A stretch of 64,000 nt of DNA from Mantis religiosa (lineage: Eukaryota; Arthropoda; Insecta; Mantodea; Mantidae). Location: positions 97,251,020 through 97,315,019 of the forward strand of contig CM060955.1 of NCBI GenBank assembly GCA_030765055.1, in the 5' to 3' direction. Positions 1 through 10,795 of the stretch are shown here, piece after piece. Numbering within the stretch: position 1 is the stretch's first letter; every line of letters begins with the position of its first letter. A program made the position numbers and the translations under genes. The notes beneath the pieces were generated by a model that ran no database searches, had not been told where the DNA came from, and saw only the letters and a program-made list of their open reading frames with translations.

Positions 1-137
1 GACCTTGCAAGTTGTATTATGTATGTGACGTAATTCTGCTACTGTCAGGTTGACTAAAGTGTGTTTCTGCGAAATTAAAGAGCAATTTTTTGTGTTTGTA
101 ACCTGGACTTTTAATTTCACGAACCCACAAAGTCACA
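1..137 (+). mobile_element. 3' part of a Ty3/gypsy-type LTR
   Basis: The last 35 or so bases before position 137 (a short 'gga ctttt.att' block, then cgaacccacaaagtcaca) closely match the ends of the two gypsy LTRs at 40146-40632 and 42097-42579, and all are followed by atat. The left part continues beyond the window, so it cannot be told whether this is a solo LTR or the end of a full element. Confidence 0.6.
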
Positions 138-141
138 ATAT

Positions 142-524
142 TGTTACCATGTGGTGTTGTGCTGCTGCCACAGGCCGGAGCTGGGCGCATGGTCAGGAGA
201 GGAAAAGACAAAGAGAGGCTCCAGAACGTTCTGCCCATTGTTGTGGCCGCAAAAGTTCTCGGAAGGTCTGTGACTTTCTAGAAACAATGGCTTGGGAGGT
301 CTAAATACCGGCAAGATGTTAGAAGCGGCAGTTGTTTGTTGGTTATTGCGACAGTTGACGATTGAAGTGTACTGCAGTGATTTCTTTCATTTGTTTTTGT
401 GCAGCAAAACACAATCAGCCTCGAAGACAGCTGATTGTCAATTTCACGTCTTTTTACTGCAGCAAAAGTTGTTCTAAATTTCTGCAAACTAGATTTCCGA
501 ATCTATGTAACCCACGCAGTCACA
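142..524 (+). mobile_element. possible solo LTR of a related gypsy family
   Basis: The segment begins TGTTACC and ends GTCACA, the TG...CA form of an LTR. Its last bases (cccacgcagtcaca) resemble the ends of the other LTRs in the window. Flanks are atat on the left and gtat on the right, which could be a worn 4-bp duplication. No coding capacity is visible. It is called mainly on its ends. Confidence 0.35.
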
Positions 525-1548
525 GTATATATTAATATCAAAGATAAGTCCCTGATTGTTATAACTTATTGAAATAAATCAATGTTATAGATGACATTAA
601 GGTTGCCAACTACCCATAGTTACCATCCTGTATTTCAATCTTTATTTGATCCAAATCCTGCAATTTGTAGCACATATCCCATGTTTCTCATTTTAATTCT
701 TATTTTTTCATTGTTTTATTGATAAGACTGTGATTGTTAAGTTTTATGCTCTGGCATCACTTTGACTTTCTTTCACTTCTCTTCCATTCTTCGTTTCTTT
801 TTTATACATGGAGGTATGATGGAAGTTTGTTCTTTCAGTTTTATACTACACAACCCAAGAAAAAAATTAAACATTTTTGTTTATTGCACTAACTGTGAAA
901 GAATCTATTCACTTATTCTGCTGGTGAAATGAAATCATAGCAAATGAAATTGAGAAAAGAAAAGTGAATGTGCAAATAATTTCTTTAAAGTAGATGGATT
1001 TATAGTTACTGTGTGATAATCAAATGCAAAAGCAAAGAATGTATTCTCTAAGTAAATATGACACATTAGAAATGCTGTAGATCTCAGAAAGTTGAAGCTT
1101 CAGGTGACTGCATTTTATTTACTGATGTAAAAAGTTTTTACTTCAACAACAGATGAAGTGATACAAAGAGAGTTCTGTTGTACTCTATGTTAATGGAGCA
1201 AAATATAGTGCAGTTTATTTACAGCAATCTTTAATGTGATAAATCATAAAAAAAAGCCTTTTCACAGAATGTATTTGCCACATACCCATAAACATTTTAG
1301 GTTATTTTATGTTGATTTTGTTAAAATAACTTACATTCCTTCATTACTAATATTGTCAACTTCATAAAACATGGCAATTCCTTAACTTAATTCTGTATAG
1401 TTTAAGTCAAGCCACTTATAAGTTCAGCTTATTGTTTGAACTGCATACCGTAAAATCTGCTGTAGTTGAAGCCTCTGTTTTCAGAGTAATAAAACGATGA
1501 AAGCATCCCCAAATCTTATTGAAGATATACTTAATCTCAAAAGATCCA
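525..1548. other. no gene seen
   Basis: AT-rich sequence without a convincing coding exon, RNA gene or recognisable repeat on either strand. It probably belongs to an intron or upstream region of the plus-strand gene ending at 7206. Confidence 0.5.
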
Positions 1549-1560
1549 ATATTAACCTAG

Positions 1561-1810
1561 GGCTGGCCCCAAAGCTCATTCGGTAGAGCATCTCCTGCTG
1601 TGCGAGAGGTCCTGGGTTCAATTCCCAGCTGGGGGTGGGGATTTTTCCAAACAAGATTATTCCCCAGAGTCTGGAAGTATGAATATGTGCGTGATCTATT
1701 GATTAAAAAAAATCCAAAAGTATCAGCAACCCAATGTATGAGTTAACACCATCGCCAGTAGGCGAATGTTCCAAAGGAGAATGGCCGCCAATAATGACCG
1801 TTGCAGTCAT
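1561..1810 (+). repeat. tRNA-derived SINE with target duplication
   Basis: A 250-bp insertion flanked by the 12-bp direct repeat aatattaaccta at 1549-1560 and 1811-1822. Its first about 75 bases look like a tRNA: an A-box-like stretch (agctcattcggtagagc) and a B-box-like stretch (gggttcaattccc). The body has no open frame. The perfect duplication fixes both ends and suggests a fairly recent insertion by a LINE machinery. It is not a functional tRNA gene, because the acceptor stem does not close and SINE body sequence follows directly. Confidence 0.8.
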
Positions 1811-1822
1811 AATATTAACCTA

Positions 1823-2448
1823 ATTACTGGCCTTTTAACTGGACATTGTAGATCGCATAACCACCTACATACATTAGGAATCCTCAAGAGAAACATATGT
1901 AGGTGGTGAAAGACGAAGTAGAAACTGCCTCTCATTAACTACAATTGCAAAGCTTTAGAAAGATACGACCTTATGGGAATGATAAGCTTCGTGATCATCT
2001 TCCAAAAAGTAAATGAAACAGCTCTTGACTCTTCTAAAATCCCTAGTATGAGAAATAATACAATAACATGAGGGTTTTAGTGTTAAAGGCAGTCAGAACC
2101 CAACTCCAATACTACATTAAGTCAAGCCTCAGTTTAAGCTTGATTTGAAGCTTAAGCTTAAAGTGTAAATCCAGGGCTCAGTAAATTTGATAACAGCAGA
2201 CTTTTGCAAAGTTTGAAAATCTTTTCATTACAGTTTAATCATGCTGAATAAGTTTGTTAATTTTCGATAAAAGCAACCAATTCAAATTAACATGTTAGGG
2301 AGCATCCAATGGGTAGTTACACTCCTTCACTAGTATATATCTAACTTTGAAATGGACGTGTCTAATGACAGCAGTTTGATTCATGGGAAACTAGGATATA
2401 TGCCATTGGCCCTCAGAAAAGGGTCCACAAGAGTCCCAGTTATAAAAG
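1823..2448. other. no gene seen
   Basis: Non-coding, AT-rich sequence between the SINE and the Penelope-like copy. A run of overlapping AAGCTT-containing repeats near 2130-2160 is the only visible structure. Confidence 0.5.
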
Positions 2449-2511
2449 AATTAGAAATTTATTAATTTTTAGATGAGTCGTATTTATTACACATCTGCTT
2501 CACTTTCGTAC

Positions 2512-3915
2512 CTATTTTGAGGACATGTTTCGCAAATCATCGTTTGCATCTTCGGCTCTTATGCGACTAAAGCTTGATCCAGTGGTGTGGGTAATTCTGG
2601 GGTTGCTGCTGCCATCTGTTGATTTAGTGATGAACTTAAATGTGGGATTCTCTTCTGGCGGGATTTCAAAGTTAATTAGTTGGTTTTTATGTTTTTCTAC
2701 GTATATTCTCTCCCATATGACGAGTTCATTATGTTTTTGTACGTATTTTAGTAATTCTGTGCTATCTTCAATTTCATGATTTTCAGACCAGAAATGAGCT
2801 GCTATTGCGGACTTATCAATATTTTTGTATCTTAAGTGCCTGAAGTGTTCTTTCTTTCTAGTGCCTATGTTTCTTTTTGTCCTCCCTATGTAAATTTTTT
2901 CACAGTCTTTACACTTAATCTTGTAAATGCCTGACTTTTCCTCTGGTTTTATCTTATCAGTATTATTACTGTGAAGTAGGTTTTTAATGTTGTAATTGTT
3001 TTTTGGTGCCAATGTTATATTGTATTTCTTGAATATTTTTTGGAACTTTTTTGTGGCCCAGGGGTGGTAAGTAAATATAGCAAATCTAATTTCTTGTTTT
3101 ATTGGTGTGAGAGCTGTGATCTGTTTTAATCTTTTTTGAAGTTTGAATGATTTTAGTTTTTTATCTACAAGGTATTTTCCATATCCATTTTTAATTGCAG
3201 TTTTTAAGATTTGATGGTATTCGTTTTGATATTCTTGCTGGCTGAGAGGTAGATTTACTAATCTGTGTGTGAGACTGTTGATGGTTGCATGTTTGTGTGG
3301 AATTGGGTTGAAACTATTTGCTTTGATGTAATTATCTGTGTGTGTTGCTTTTCTATGGATACCAAATTCTAGTTTTTCATTGCTTTTTTTGATTTTAAGG
3401 TCTAAAAAAGGTAGAGTACAGTCCTCTTCAGTTTCCACTGTGAATTGTATGCTGGGTTCTTGCAGGTTGAGTAGTTTCAAAGCATCATCTATTTGTTTGT
3501 AGGGCACTATTGCAAAGATGTCGTCTACGTATCTGTACCATGTTTTAAACATATGAGGGAAGGCTTTAGTTATATGTGTTTCGAAAAAGCTCATGTATAG
3601 ATTGGCCAAAAATGGTGATAGCGGGCTTCCCATAGCTAGTCCTGAAATTTGTTTATAATATTTTCCATCGAAGACAAAATAATTTTGATGTATACATATT
3701 TCAGTCATTGCCAAATATTCTTCTATTGCATTGGCATCTAGGTTTATAGAATTTAGCCATTTTTTCAGTTGAATCAAAAGTTTGTCTAATGGAATGCTAG
3801 GGAAGAGGGAGCGGACATCAAAGGATACTAAAGTGTCATGAGGTTTTAGTTTAAGATTTTGAATGTTTTCTACCAGGTCTAAAGAGTTGTTTATGCTCAG
3901 AGTATGCTCGATATA
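2512..3915 (-). CDS. Penelope-like reverse transcriptase / GIY-YIG endonuclease, N-terminally truncated
   Basis: The frame is open from the element's 5' breakpoint to the stop at 2512. Reading from the truncation: an RT motif like LVSFDVRSLFPSIP, then a GSPLSPFLANLYM block, then the catalytic WYRYVDDIFAI, then a 'DLKIKK' region and a linker. The GIY-YIG nuclease follows, with SGIYKIKC and KIYIGRTKRN. Together these are diagnostic of Penelope-like elements, which reverse-transcribe their RNA at a nicked target. No start codon is present; the reading begins at the junction. Full elements are longer, with an N-terminal domain before the RT that is missing here. The lack of any stop suggests a young copy. 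Confidence 0.85.
   Translation of the reverse strand, partial: YIEHTLSINNSLDLVENIQNLKLKPHDTLVSFDVRSLFPSIPLDKLLIQLKKWLNSINLDANAIEEYLAMTEICIHQNYFVFDGKYYKQISGLAMGSPLSPFLANLYMSFFETHITKAFPHMFKTWYRYVDDIFAIVPYKQIDDALKLLNLQEPSIQFTVETEEDCTLPFLDLKIKKSNEKLEFGIHRKATHTDNYIKANSFNPIPHKHATINSLTHRLVNLPLSQQEYQNEYHQILKTAIKNGYGKYLVDKKLKSFKLQKRLKQITALTPIKQEIRFAIFTYHPWATKKFQKIFKKYNITLAPKNNYNIKNLLHSNNTDKIKPEEKSGIYKIKCKDCEKIYIGRTKRNIGTRKKEHFRHLRYKNIDKSAIAAHFWSENHEIEDSTELLKYVQKHNELVIWERIYVEKHKNQLINFEIPPEENPTFKFITKSTDGSSNPRITHTTGSSFSRIRAEDANDDLRNMSSK
2518..2558 (-). ncRNA. hammerhead-ribozyme-like motif, core mutated
   Basis: At the end of the PLE-A frame the minus strand reads CCGAAGA, then a stem II with GCAAA/TTTGC around a CGATGA loop, then GAAACATGTCCTC. 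The sister copy at 12619-12658 has CTGAAGA, so this copy carries a U4-to-C change in the invariant core and is probably inactive. Confidence 0.5.
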
Positions 3916-4549
3916 AATTAGAAATTTGTTTTCTCACTGACAGACTAAATAAGTATCATAAAATAATATTTATTTAGCCTATAGACATGGTACAAGTATA
4001 TTTCAGGCATCATCCAGTTAAGAATAATTACAAGAATAGTCAATTACAAGTATAGTTGCAATAAGTTTCAGTTCCAAAAGAAAACTACATTGTGGTTTCG
4101 TAATTTTAAATGCTACTATTTTCAATATTATTTACAATATTTACAATTCATCTGTTCTATATAAACATTTATTTAGGAGATACTTTTATAGCTCCCTTTT
4201 GAAATTATCTCCATGTTTTCCTTTTAAGGTACCTGGCAATCTATTGTATAGCTTTGCACCACTCAAGAGTGGGTCATGTTCAGTTGTGCTCTTATTTATG
4301 CTGGTCTGATATATGTTCTTGCCACGTGTGTTGTGGTCATGTTGTTTGTTACAATGTGTTATATGCAAATTCCTATTAGTAATATATAGTATAACCTTAT
4401 ATACATATGAGATAACAGTAAATAGCTTATTTTCTACAAAAGTATTACAACATGATGTTTTATACCCTAAACCATATACTGCTCTTATACATTTCTTCTG
4501 TAATACCAACAATCTATTTAAATTATGTACACTAGTGCTTCCCCATACT

Positions 4550-5815
4550 TCAGTGCCATATTCTAAGTAAGGATATATTACACCAAAATGTCATTTTCAA
4601 TGTAGTCGTATCTAAATATTTTGAGAGGCTCCTCAATAGATATAAACCTGAACTTACTCTTTTACACACATAGTGTATATGTGGATTAAATGAGAGGCTT
4701 TTGTCCAAAATTATACCTAGGAAATTAATTTGTTGTACTAGTTCAATGATACTGTTCCCTACTTTTACCACCAAAGGTCTTTCTGAATTTGATCTTCCAT
4801 ACTGAAAATGCAATAATTTTGTTTTATCCATATTCACTTTTAAATTATGTTCCAGATATTTAAGTAGGTCATTAAAAGTATCTATAATAGAATTCTCCAA
4901 GAGATTCATGGTTTTGTGCCAGTACAGTAAAGTAGCATAGGATACATTTTTGCAGTTTTCATAGCGAGATAAGTCATTTATATATAATAGAAACAATATT
5001 GGCCCAGTACCGACACCATATTTAACTATATCATATGGTGACATATAATGTGTGATTGACCCATTGTTGTTACAGGTTATTGTGCATTGTTTGCGATTTG
5101 TTAAATAGGATTTTAGTATGTCATGGAATTTGGCCCTTATTCCAAAACCTTCTAGTTTGTCCAATAATAAGTTTAACGCTACACTATCAGATGCTTTAGA
5201 GAGATCTAAGAACAGTCCTACTGTTTGATTACCTTTAATTGTGAATAAATCTCTTGTACAAGATCTATGATAGCCGTAGTCGTAGAGAAATTCTTTCTAA
5301 AGCCATGCTGCATTTTATCTAATGTCATGTTTATCTAAGAAGTTAACTAGTCTTGTATTTAAAACTTTTTCAAATACTTGACTGAATACAGAGGTAAGAG
5401 TTATTGGTCTGTAGTTAGCAATATGGCATCTGTCCCCTTTTTTGAAAATTGGTATTATAGTACTAATTTTTAGGCACTCTGGGAAAGTATTGTGTTCTAT
5501 TGAGAAATTAATCAAATATACAATTATATCTATAAGTTCATTTTTACAGTATTTTAATACTCTAGAGGAGATGCCACCCCAGCCACAAGAGTTTTGTTGT
5601 TTTAGTTCACTGATTATTTTACTAATTTCAGTATTATTTGTAAGCATGAGGTAGATTGACTGTTCAATAGTATTTTTAGGTTCATAGTTGATAGGGAGTT
5701 TTTGCGATTTGTTGATTCCGTTTGTAAAGCACAGGTTAAGACTATTGCAGACATCATTCAGGTTTAGTATCTTTTGCCCATTTATTTCTACGGTTATATT
5801 TTTATCCTCTTTCAT
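4550..5815 (-). pseudogene. LINE reverse transcriptase, broken
   Basis: Two open stretches (5315-5815 and 4550-5164) together cover most RT blocks: the NYRPI block, the SYLTNRKQ region, the LLYINDL block, and the NMDKTK and FLGI blocks. The expected active-site box (usually YADD) is degraded to 'YATLLYW' near residue 78 of the second piece, so catalysis is lost. A frameshift separates the pieces around 5170-5310. Confidence 0.75.
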
Positions 5816-6184
5816 TGCTTGCCTATCATTATTTATAATATTCTAAGCTGCTGCTGTTTTATTTTTAGATTGACTAATGGAAGTGTTATAAACCTGGGTA
5901 ATTGCATAGCGAGTGCCTTGCCATATTGTTTTTTTAGTGTTTTGTAGCAGTTATTAATTTCTAATTTAGTCACATGGTAAAATTCGTACATTGATTTCAT
6001 TCTCTGTCTTAAATTTCTTATTTCATAAGTCAATGGTTCTTTGTTTTGCTTTATTACCAAGTTGCTTTGTTTTTAATGGACATGCTGTATTAAAATGCAT
6101 TAGGACTGTTTTTAAGAACATATCCCATTTGAAATTTATATCATTTGTAGTATATACAGATTCCCACTTATCTGCTTTTAAAAT

Positions 6185-6245
6185 TTCCGCCTGCGGTGCC
6201 GTATGTAGTAAAAGCGGGCGTTAAACACTACACATTTCACTTCAT
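6185..6245 (+). repeat. SINE fragment
   Basis: The block around gtagtaaaagcgggcgttaa matches, in reverse complement, the tail of the tRNA-derived SINE at 61427-61675. It sits inside the decayed LINE and ends in a cttcatttcatttc repeat typical of a SINE tail. Confidence 0.5.
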
Positions 6246-6659
6246 TTCATTTCAAAATTTCTTGCAACCTTGCTAAATTTAGGTCGTGAAGTAATCGTTT
6301 CTGTGTCCGTGCTGCTTTCTTTAGTTCACAGTTACAGTTAAATGTCAATTTCTGCACAGTGATCAAAGAGATGAAAATAATTAACAAAGACAGAATACTG
6401 TGTAGGTGTTATGTTAGTATGTAGTCTATTGCAGTTGTAGACGTCCTTGTGATTCTAATCAGACAGTTTATTGCATTATCAAGATTATAGCTATCAAGGA
6501 TATCATTAAATAGCTTGTAATCCCGGGAATCATTACATGAATTTATATTGATATCACCTAATATAACAATTTTGTTTACTTCATTTGATAGCTTTGCTAT
6601 GAACTTGTCAATATTTTTATAAATCACTGACCTTAGAATTAGGTGATCTGTATATACCT

Positions 6660-6981
6660 ACTACTGCAGTTTTGCCAATTGCGGTTACTATTTTAATGGC
6701 ACAACTTTCCATAACCATTTCCGTGCTATAATTCTATAATAATTCTAGTATCGCAAAAGTTTGCATTCAATAAGTAATTAAACCAAATGTCAAATGGAAT
6801 AAAAATATGATAAAATTATACAAATATGCTGTTTTTACTATGAATATTTATTTTGCAGAATAAAACTTAAAATATTGAATTTATATTATTATTATTATTT
6901 ATTTATTTATTCATTATTTGACCTATATTCCTCTGTACTCAGAACATGCACAGAATTTCACATGTGTTTGTTTTGCCTTAG
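6660..6981. other. intron of the plus-strand gene; ATT/TTTA repeat
   Basis: AT-rich and non-coding. A short ATT/TTTA simple repeat lies near 6885-6912. The last bases, tttgttttgccttag, form a good 3' splice site for the exon that starts at 6982. Confidence 0.5.
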
Positions 6982-7206
6982 GCAAAAGAAATCTTTACTA
7001 AAATGTATCCAGATGATGAATTCCTGCCACGTGCTCCTGATCCAGAAGAAATAGTGCTAGAAGGTGAAGAAGGTGCTCCAGGACCAACATTTGAGGGAGA
7101 CAGTAAGGCTGAAGATGATAAGACTGAAGAAGACAAGGCTGCTGGTGATAATCCTGCAGCAGATGATGGTAACTCTGAGCAAGGCAATGACAAAGCCGAT
7201 GAATAG
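6982..7206 (+). CDS. terminal coding exon of an unidentified gene, acidic C-terminus
   Basis: A pyrimidine-rich acceptor (tttgttttgccttag) is followed by a 225-bp frame that reads AKEIFTKMYPDDEFLPRAPD, then a low-complexity acidic tail rich in E, D, G and A, ending ADE and TAG. The first about 25 residues look like conserved globular sequence and the rest like a disordered acidic tail. Codon use and the clean splice site argue for a real last exon, entered in phase 0 if the acceptor is right. I do not recognise the protein. Earlier exons were not found in the window and probably lie to the left. An ATG at 7003 could start a short ORF, but the open upstream frame and the acceptor favour an exon. 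Confidence 0.65.
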   Translation, partial: AKEIFTKMYPDDEFLPRAPDPEEIVLEGEEGAPGPTFEGDSKAEDDKTEEDKAAGDNPAADDGNSEQGNDKADE

Positions 7207-8275
7207 ATTTGTTTCTTAACTTCCAGCATAAGCAAGAAGTATGGGATTGGAATTGTTAATTTATGAGGATTGTTCACATAGTTATATGCATATATATAAC
7301 CATGGGCTTGAGGGAATGGAAGGTCTTATTGAAGGCAGGATTATAGAATAGCATAAGAGTTTTATTTAATATTATAAGATAAATCCAGTTTTATTATGGC
7401 TATCTTCTCTTGTTTTGTGATGTCTGTGAGTTATATGGTTATTTTATGAATATGCAGTGTCACATAGTTTCTAAAACTATGCATTTCTTCTCTTATATGA
7501 GCATAATCCATCAGGTAAGTGTTTGAAAGATAGGTTTCCATTTGCTTTTTATGTGAAGTTGGAAAGAGGTGGATGTTTAATTTAAAATGCAGATAATTTA
7601 TAAACCCATCTAAAAATGTTCCAGATAAACTTTTTGTGCTTTGCTCTCAAATCTATACAAGAATGCTTTGCATGTTTTGAGTGAATATGTTTACACATAC
7701 CAAACGTTACTAGTCAATCCACCTAAATGGAAGTGTTAAAATGAAAACATTTAGCTTTTAAGAAGAAATTGTACCCGTGTTTATATAGCCAGTGTCCTGC
7801 TCATCATATGTTGCTTATTTCATACATTGAAACAGTGTTTCTCCTCATAAAGCCTTATTTGGGGAAGGAATTAAGCTGCTATAGTTTTTGCTTAAAGCAA
7901 TGTTGCATTATTTGTTAGTATGTAGCATGGAAAAAAAAAAAAACACTTTACTTGTGTGCTGTTTAGTTTACACTGAACAAGAGAAACATTCCAAGAGTTT
8001 TATTGTTAGAAGATAATTCAGTTCTATGTATTATTGCAATGAAATGTCTTTGGAACAGTTGCAATGACAAGTTATCACTTGATTAAATCATTCTTTGTCT
8101 CCACATTTTTTTAAAGTGTTGCCTTATCATGCTAGTGCCCATGAAACAAATTTCCATTCACTGTGATGTTAAATATCATGAATAGATAGTGTTTCTGGAA
8201 AAGTTTATGAGATGTTTTGAGGATCACAGTCATATTTTGTAAACAAATTGCAATAAATGTTCTGATTGCATTGTT
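7207..8275 (+). other. probable 3'UTR of the 6982-7206 exon
   Basis: Non-coding, repeat-free sequence after the stop. AATAAA at 8252-8257 is followed about 15-25 bases later by the GT-rich stretch ttgttttgtgg, a standard poly(A) site arrangement. Other exits are possible. Confidence 0.5.
8252..8257 (+). terminator. likely polyadenylation signal AATAAA
   Basis: AATAAA with a GT-rich downstream element, about 1 kb after the stop codon at 7204-7206. It is the best placed candidate for ending the plus-strand gene. Confidence 0.45.
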
Positions 8276-8789
8276 TTGTGGCTTGTCCAAATAATTGTTT
8301 AATTTATTTTCACCCTTAAAGTCCAATCCTTATTTTATTATAGACTTAGTTTCCAGTGTGGTACACTGATCTGTAACAAGTACAGATGAAGATATTGGGG
8401 AAAACAGAATTATGTTTGGATATGCACTTTTATCAAATGAAGCAATTATGTTATGCATTAAGACACTATAGAATATGAATGTAGCAGATGATAAATAGTG
8501 GCATGTTCAAGCCAAGTACAAGTAACAGTAACCTGACATTCATATTTGTAGATCAGAAAAACTGGACAGGACCATAAATATACTCATGCTAGTTTCAAAT
8601 GGGTTTGCAACTCTATATTTCAGTTATTTTGTTACTTAATGTTTTAGGAAACAATTCCAAAAGCATTACACCTAAACCAATCTTCCCTTATAAACCATTC
8701 TCAAAATTGAGTTACTTCAAATTGCTTCATAAACATGTGCTTAGCATAATTGATGGAAATTTAATCATTCTTTCACACTAGCTGTGTGT

Positions 8790-8930
8790 AGGCTAAGATT
8801 TGGATAGATTCAGACTGACAAATTCAGTGCCATGGCCAGGATTTGAACCACGTATCTCCCAATCTAGTCTGGTTGCTCTTAACCATTGAGCTACTATGGC
8901 CAATGTGCCGTCATGACATTACATTCTCCA
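8790..8930 (-). repeat. tRNA-derived SINE (family 1)
   Basis: On the minus strand the sequence has a tRNA-like head with an A box (tagtagctcaatggttaaga) and a B box (gtggttcaaatcc), followed by atggcactgaattt. The same unit occurs at 12735-12872 and twice at 26739-26918, so it is a dispersed family rather than a tRNA gene. Confidence 0.65.
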
Positions 8931-9077
8931 ACTGAGGCGTATGTTTCCTGGTAAGCCACTAGAGGTTCTCATATACAATGAGATATGCATCTTTTTGTAG
9001 CAACTTATATGCTGTAAGTACTTAAGTCCCAGGCTTTATAGTTCTTCCACTATCCAAATCTTAGTACTAAACAAGAT

Positions 9078-9380
9078 ATGGACAACAACGTTAACAAAAG
9101 CTAAAACCAAGGATTCCACCCACACCAATCAGACGTCAGCAGGACAAAGCACCGCCCACTCTCAGGTCCAGCCCACCATCAACCCGATCCAATCACAGAC
9201 ATCTCTCTGGCCAGCCTCTGGTACATATACTGCGACCCAAAGAGCAAAAAGCACAGCAGATGTTGAGACTTCCACCAGGATACTCCGGTTGCACTGCCAC
9301 TGAAGATGTCTGCCGCAGCTGCAGACGAAACGTCTGGGAAGATGGAGCCCAATAGACCATGGCCCACAAGCCCGGTTAAT
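9078..9380 (+). mobile_element. Penelope-like element fragment, family D (3' end)
   Basis: A GC-richer block that ends with a hammerhead-like segment followed by a ggcccacaagcccggttaat-type terminus. This arrangement closely resembles 3' ends of Poseidon-type Penelope elements known from many animals. No RT or nuclease domain remains. The left limit is uncertain. Confidence 0.55.
9297..9336 (+). ncRNA. hammerhead ribozyme motif, all core bases present
   Basis: The order is: stem I half CCA, core CTGAAGA (9300-9306), stem II GTCTGC/GCAGAC with 6 perfect pairs and a CGCAGCT loop, GAA, stem III ACGT (self-complementary), C as the cleavage-site base, then TGG closing stem I. All invariant positions (C3 U4 G5 A6, G8 A9, G12 A13 A14) fit. 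The very short stem III is typical of the minimal hammerheads described in Penelope-like elements, which may work as dimers. Activity is not shown here. Confidence 0.7.
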
Positions 9381-9639
9381 ACTTTATCTTATAGCTTTAC
9401 TATTGTTAATTTATGAAAAGATCTTACAGATTGCCTGGGAAAACATGGCATTTGAGGACACACGTCAATGTATATGAAAGGTTTTCAAAAATGATACAAT
9501 TCATAACAAAATAAAAATGCTTTCCTTCAGCTGACTGTATGTCTAGACACCAGTAGAAATTTAATCTGATCATCTGCATGGTATCAGAAAGCACAGAGCA
9601 TTAGTTTATGAAGTTAGTGACAAGTTAAATTTCAGCTAG

Positions 9640-9890
9640 GTGTATTAGGAGGAATTTAGTAAATGATGTCAAAATAAATTGAAAAACTAGTTTTAGTCGG
9701 TTTTTGACACTTTGTCGTTTACCTTTTTATATTATTGAGGGACTAGTCTCTCATGAATATAAAAATTTAAGTGACAAAGTGTCAAACCTTTTTGAATTAC
9801 ATTTCAGTTGAAAAAACTATTTGCATTCGGTTTGTTTTTTTCAATTTTGATGTTACTGTTACTAAATTCCTCCAATCACGCATAATACAT
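9640..9890. mobile_element. Penelope-like inverted pair, family C
   Basis: Inverted copies of the PLE-C 3' end. The left arm has gacactttgtcg and gagggactagt; the right arm has gtgacaaagtgtc. Unusually, tail-like sequence (gaggaatttagta / tactaaattcctc) appears on both outer sides. No coding sequence is left. The centre is short, so both copies are truncated to their last 100 bases or so. Confidence 0.6.
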
Positions 9891-10189
9891 TTTGGTATTT
9901 AGCCTTCACATTTAGAGAATGTGTGGGGAAACGGAGAAAAAAAAAGGCTTCAATCTGGTTCCACAACAGACCTTCAAACACCTTGATTAATATATTCCTT
10001 AAAAAATGTTACTTGCTCTTAAACTTCAGCCTTTAAGCACTTAATTGGCCATATTTTTAAATTGTTATAACTATTACGTCAAGTTATTTTGATCTTTGTA
10101 TTTGTGTTATTTTAACTAGAACCCTAACATACCTTACTGGTAAAATAGGGTTATTTCATTTGGAGAATTAATAATAATAATCTGGTTCC

Positions 10190-10795
10190 ACACTAACGTG
10201 CTTTGCAAATAGTTTAACCTACAGTGATATACAACCTCTTATTCAAAGGAGAATACAAACAAGAATGCACACATAGTCAACAGTGCCTTCAAGTCATTGA
10301 CAAAAACATAGCAAAGTTCAAAAAACACAAACATATTAGGATACCACAAAACATAGCTAACAAAAGAGAAAATTATTGGTTTGCAGAAAGTTCACTTTCC
10401 ACACACTACAAATTCCACAACATTTTCAAGAAACACAGCATATGTTTAAGGCCACAAAATAAATTCAGTATAGAAATATCACTCTGGAACAAACAAGACT
10501 CAGTATTCCAGGATAAAAAGCAGGCATTTACCAAATTAATTGCACAGAAGCTAACTAAATATACACAGAAAAAATCTAAGACATTTAGGTAGAAGATTAA
10601 AAGAACACGAGATACATTAAATAGAAATACAGAAATCTGCAGTCACATCATTTTTTGGATATCTAATAAGTATATCACACCTAACATAATGCACAGAACC
10701 AAAGAAATACACTGCAGGTCTGAATATTTGGGGAAAATTTCTGAGTATAAAGCATAAACATTTAATTATGAACATCACTGTACTAAATTCCTCCA
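10190..10795 (+). mobile_element. Penelope-like element, family C, degenerate copy
   Basis: The open stretch 10224-10592 aligns by eye with the linker region before GIY-YIG in the other copies; residues near HNIFKKHSICLRPQNKFS parallel FERIFKRLNLKLAPQNKFS of the copy at 21995-23014. Beyond it are scattered nuclease remnants out of frame. The right end is the family tail tactaaattcctcc near 10775-10790. Confidence 0.55.

Larger units (their letters stand above)
2461..3915 (-). mobile_element. Penelope-like retroelement, family A, copy 1
   Basis: A 5'-truncated Penelope-like element on the minus strand, flanked by the 12-bp duplication aattagaaattt at 2449-2460 and 3916-3927. It holds one long uninterrupted frame with a reverse transcriptase and a GIY-YIG endonuclease, then a 3'UTR ending in a catctaaaaattaata-type terminus that is shared with copy 2 at 11247-12716. 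The start of the reverse transcriptase is missing, so it cannot encode a full protein. It is a single copy with neither the inverted partner nor the one-sided tail of the other families here. Confidence 0.9.
3928..6640 (-). mobile_element. decayed non-LTR retrotransposon (LINE)
   Basis: Minus-strand fragments lie in the order expected of a LINE. An endonuclease piece with VILGDININ (6409-6627) comes first, then a linker (5833-6060). RT fragments follow: KKGDRCHIANYRPITLTS within 5315-5815, and GTGPILFLLYINDL and FLGIILDKSLSF within 4550-5164. A C-terminal segment with HDHNTRGKN is at 4186-4512. Several stops and frameshifts break it. The motif set resembles the CR1/Jockey-type group, but the clade is uncertain. 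Its 3' side abuts the duplicated site of PLE-A copy 1, so the PLE appears to have inserted at or next to the LINE's 3' end. Confidence 0.8.

Noticed and set aside
1561..1635. Possible functional tRNA gene
   Set aside because: A and B boxes are present, but the acceptor stem does not close and SINE body plus a perfect 12-bp duplication surround it.
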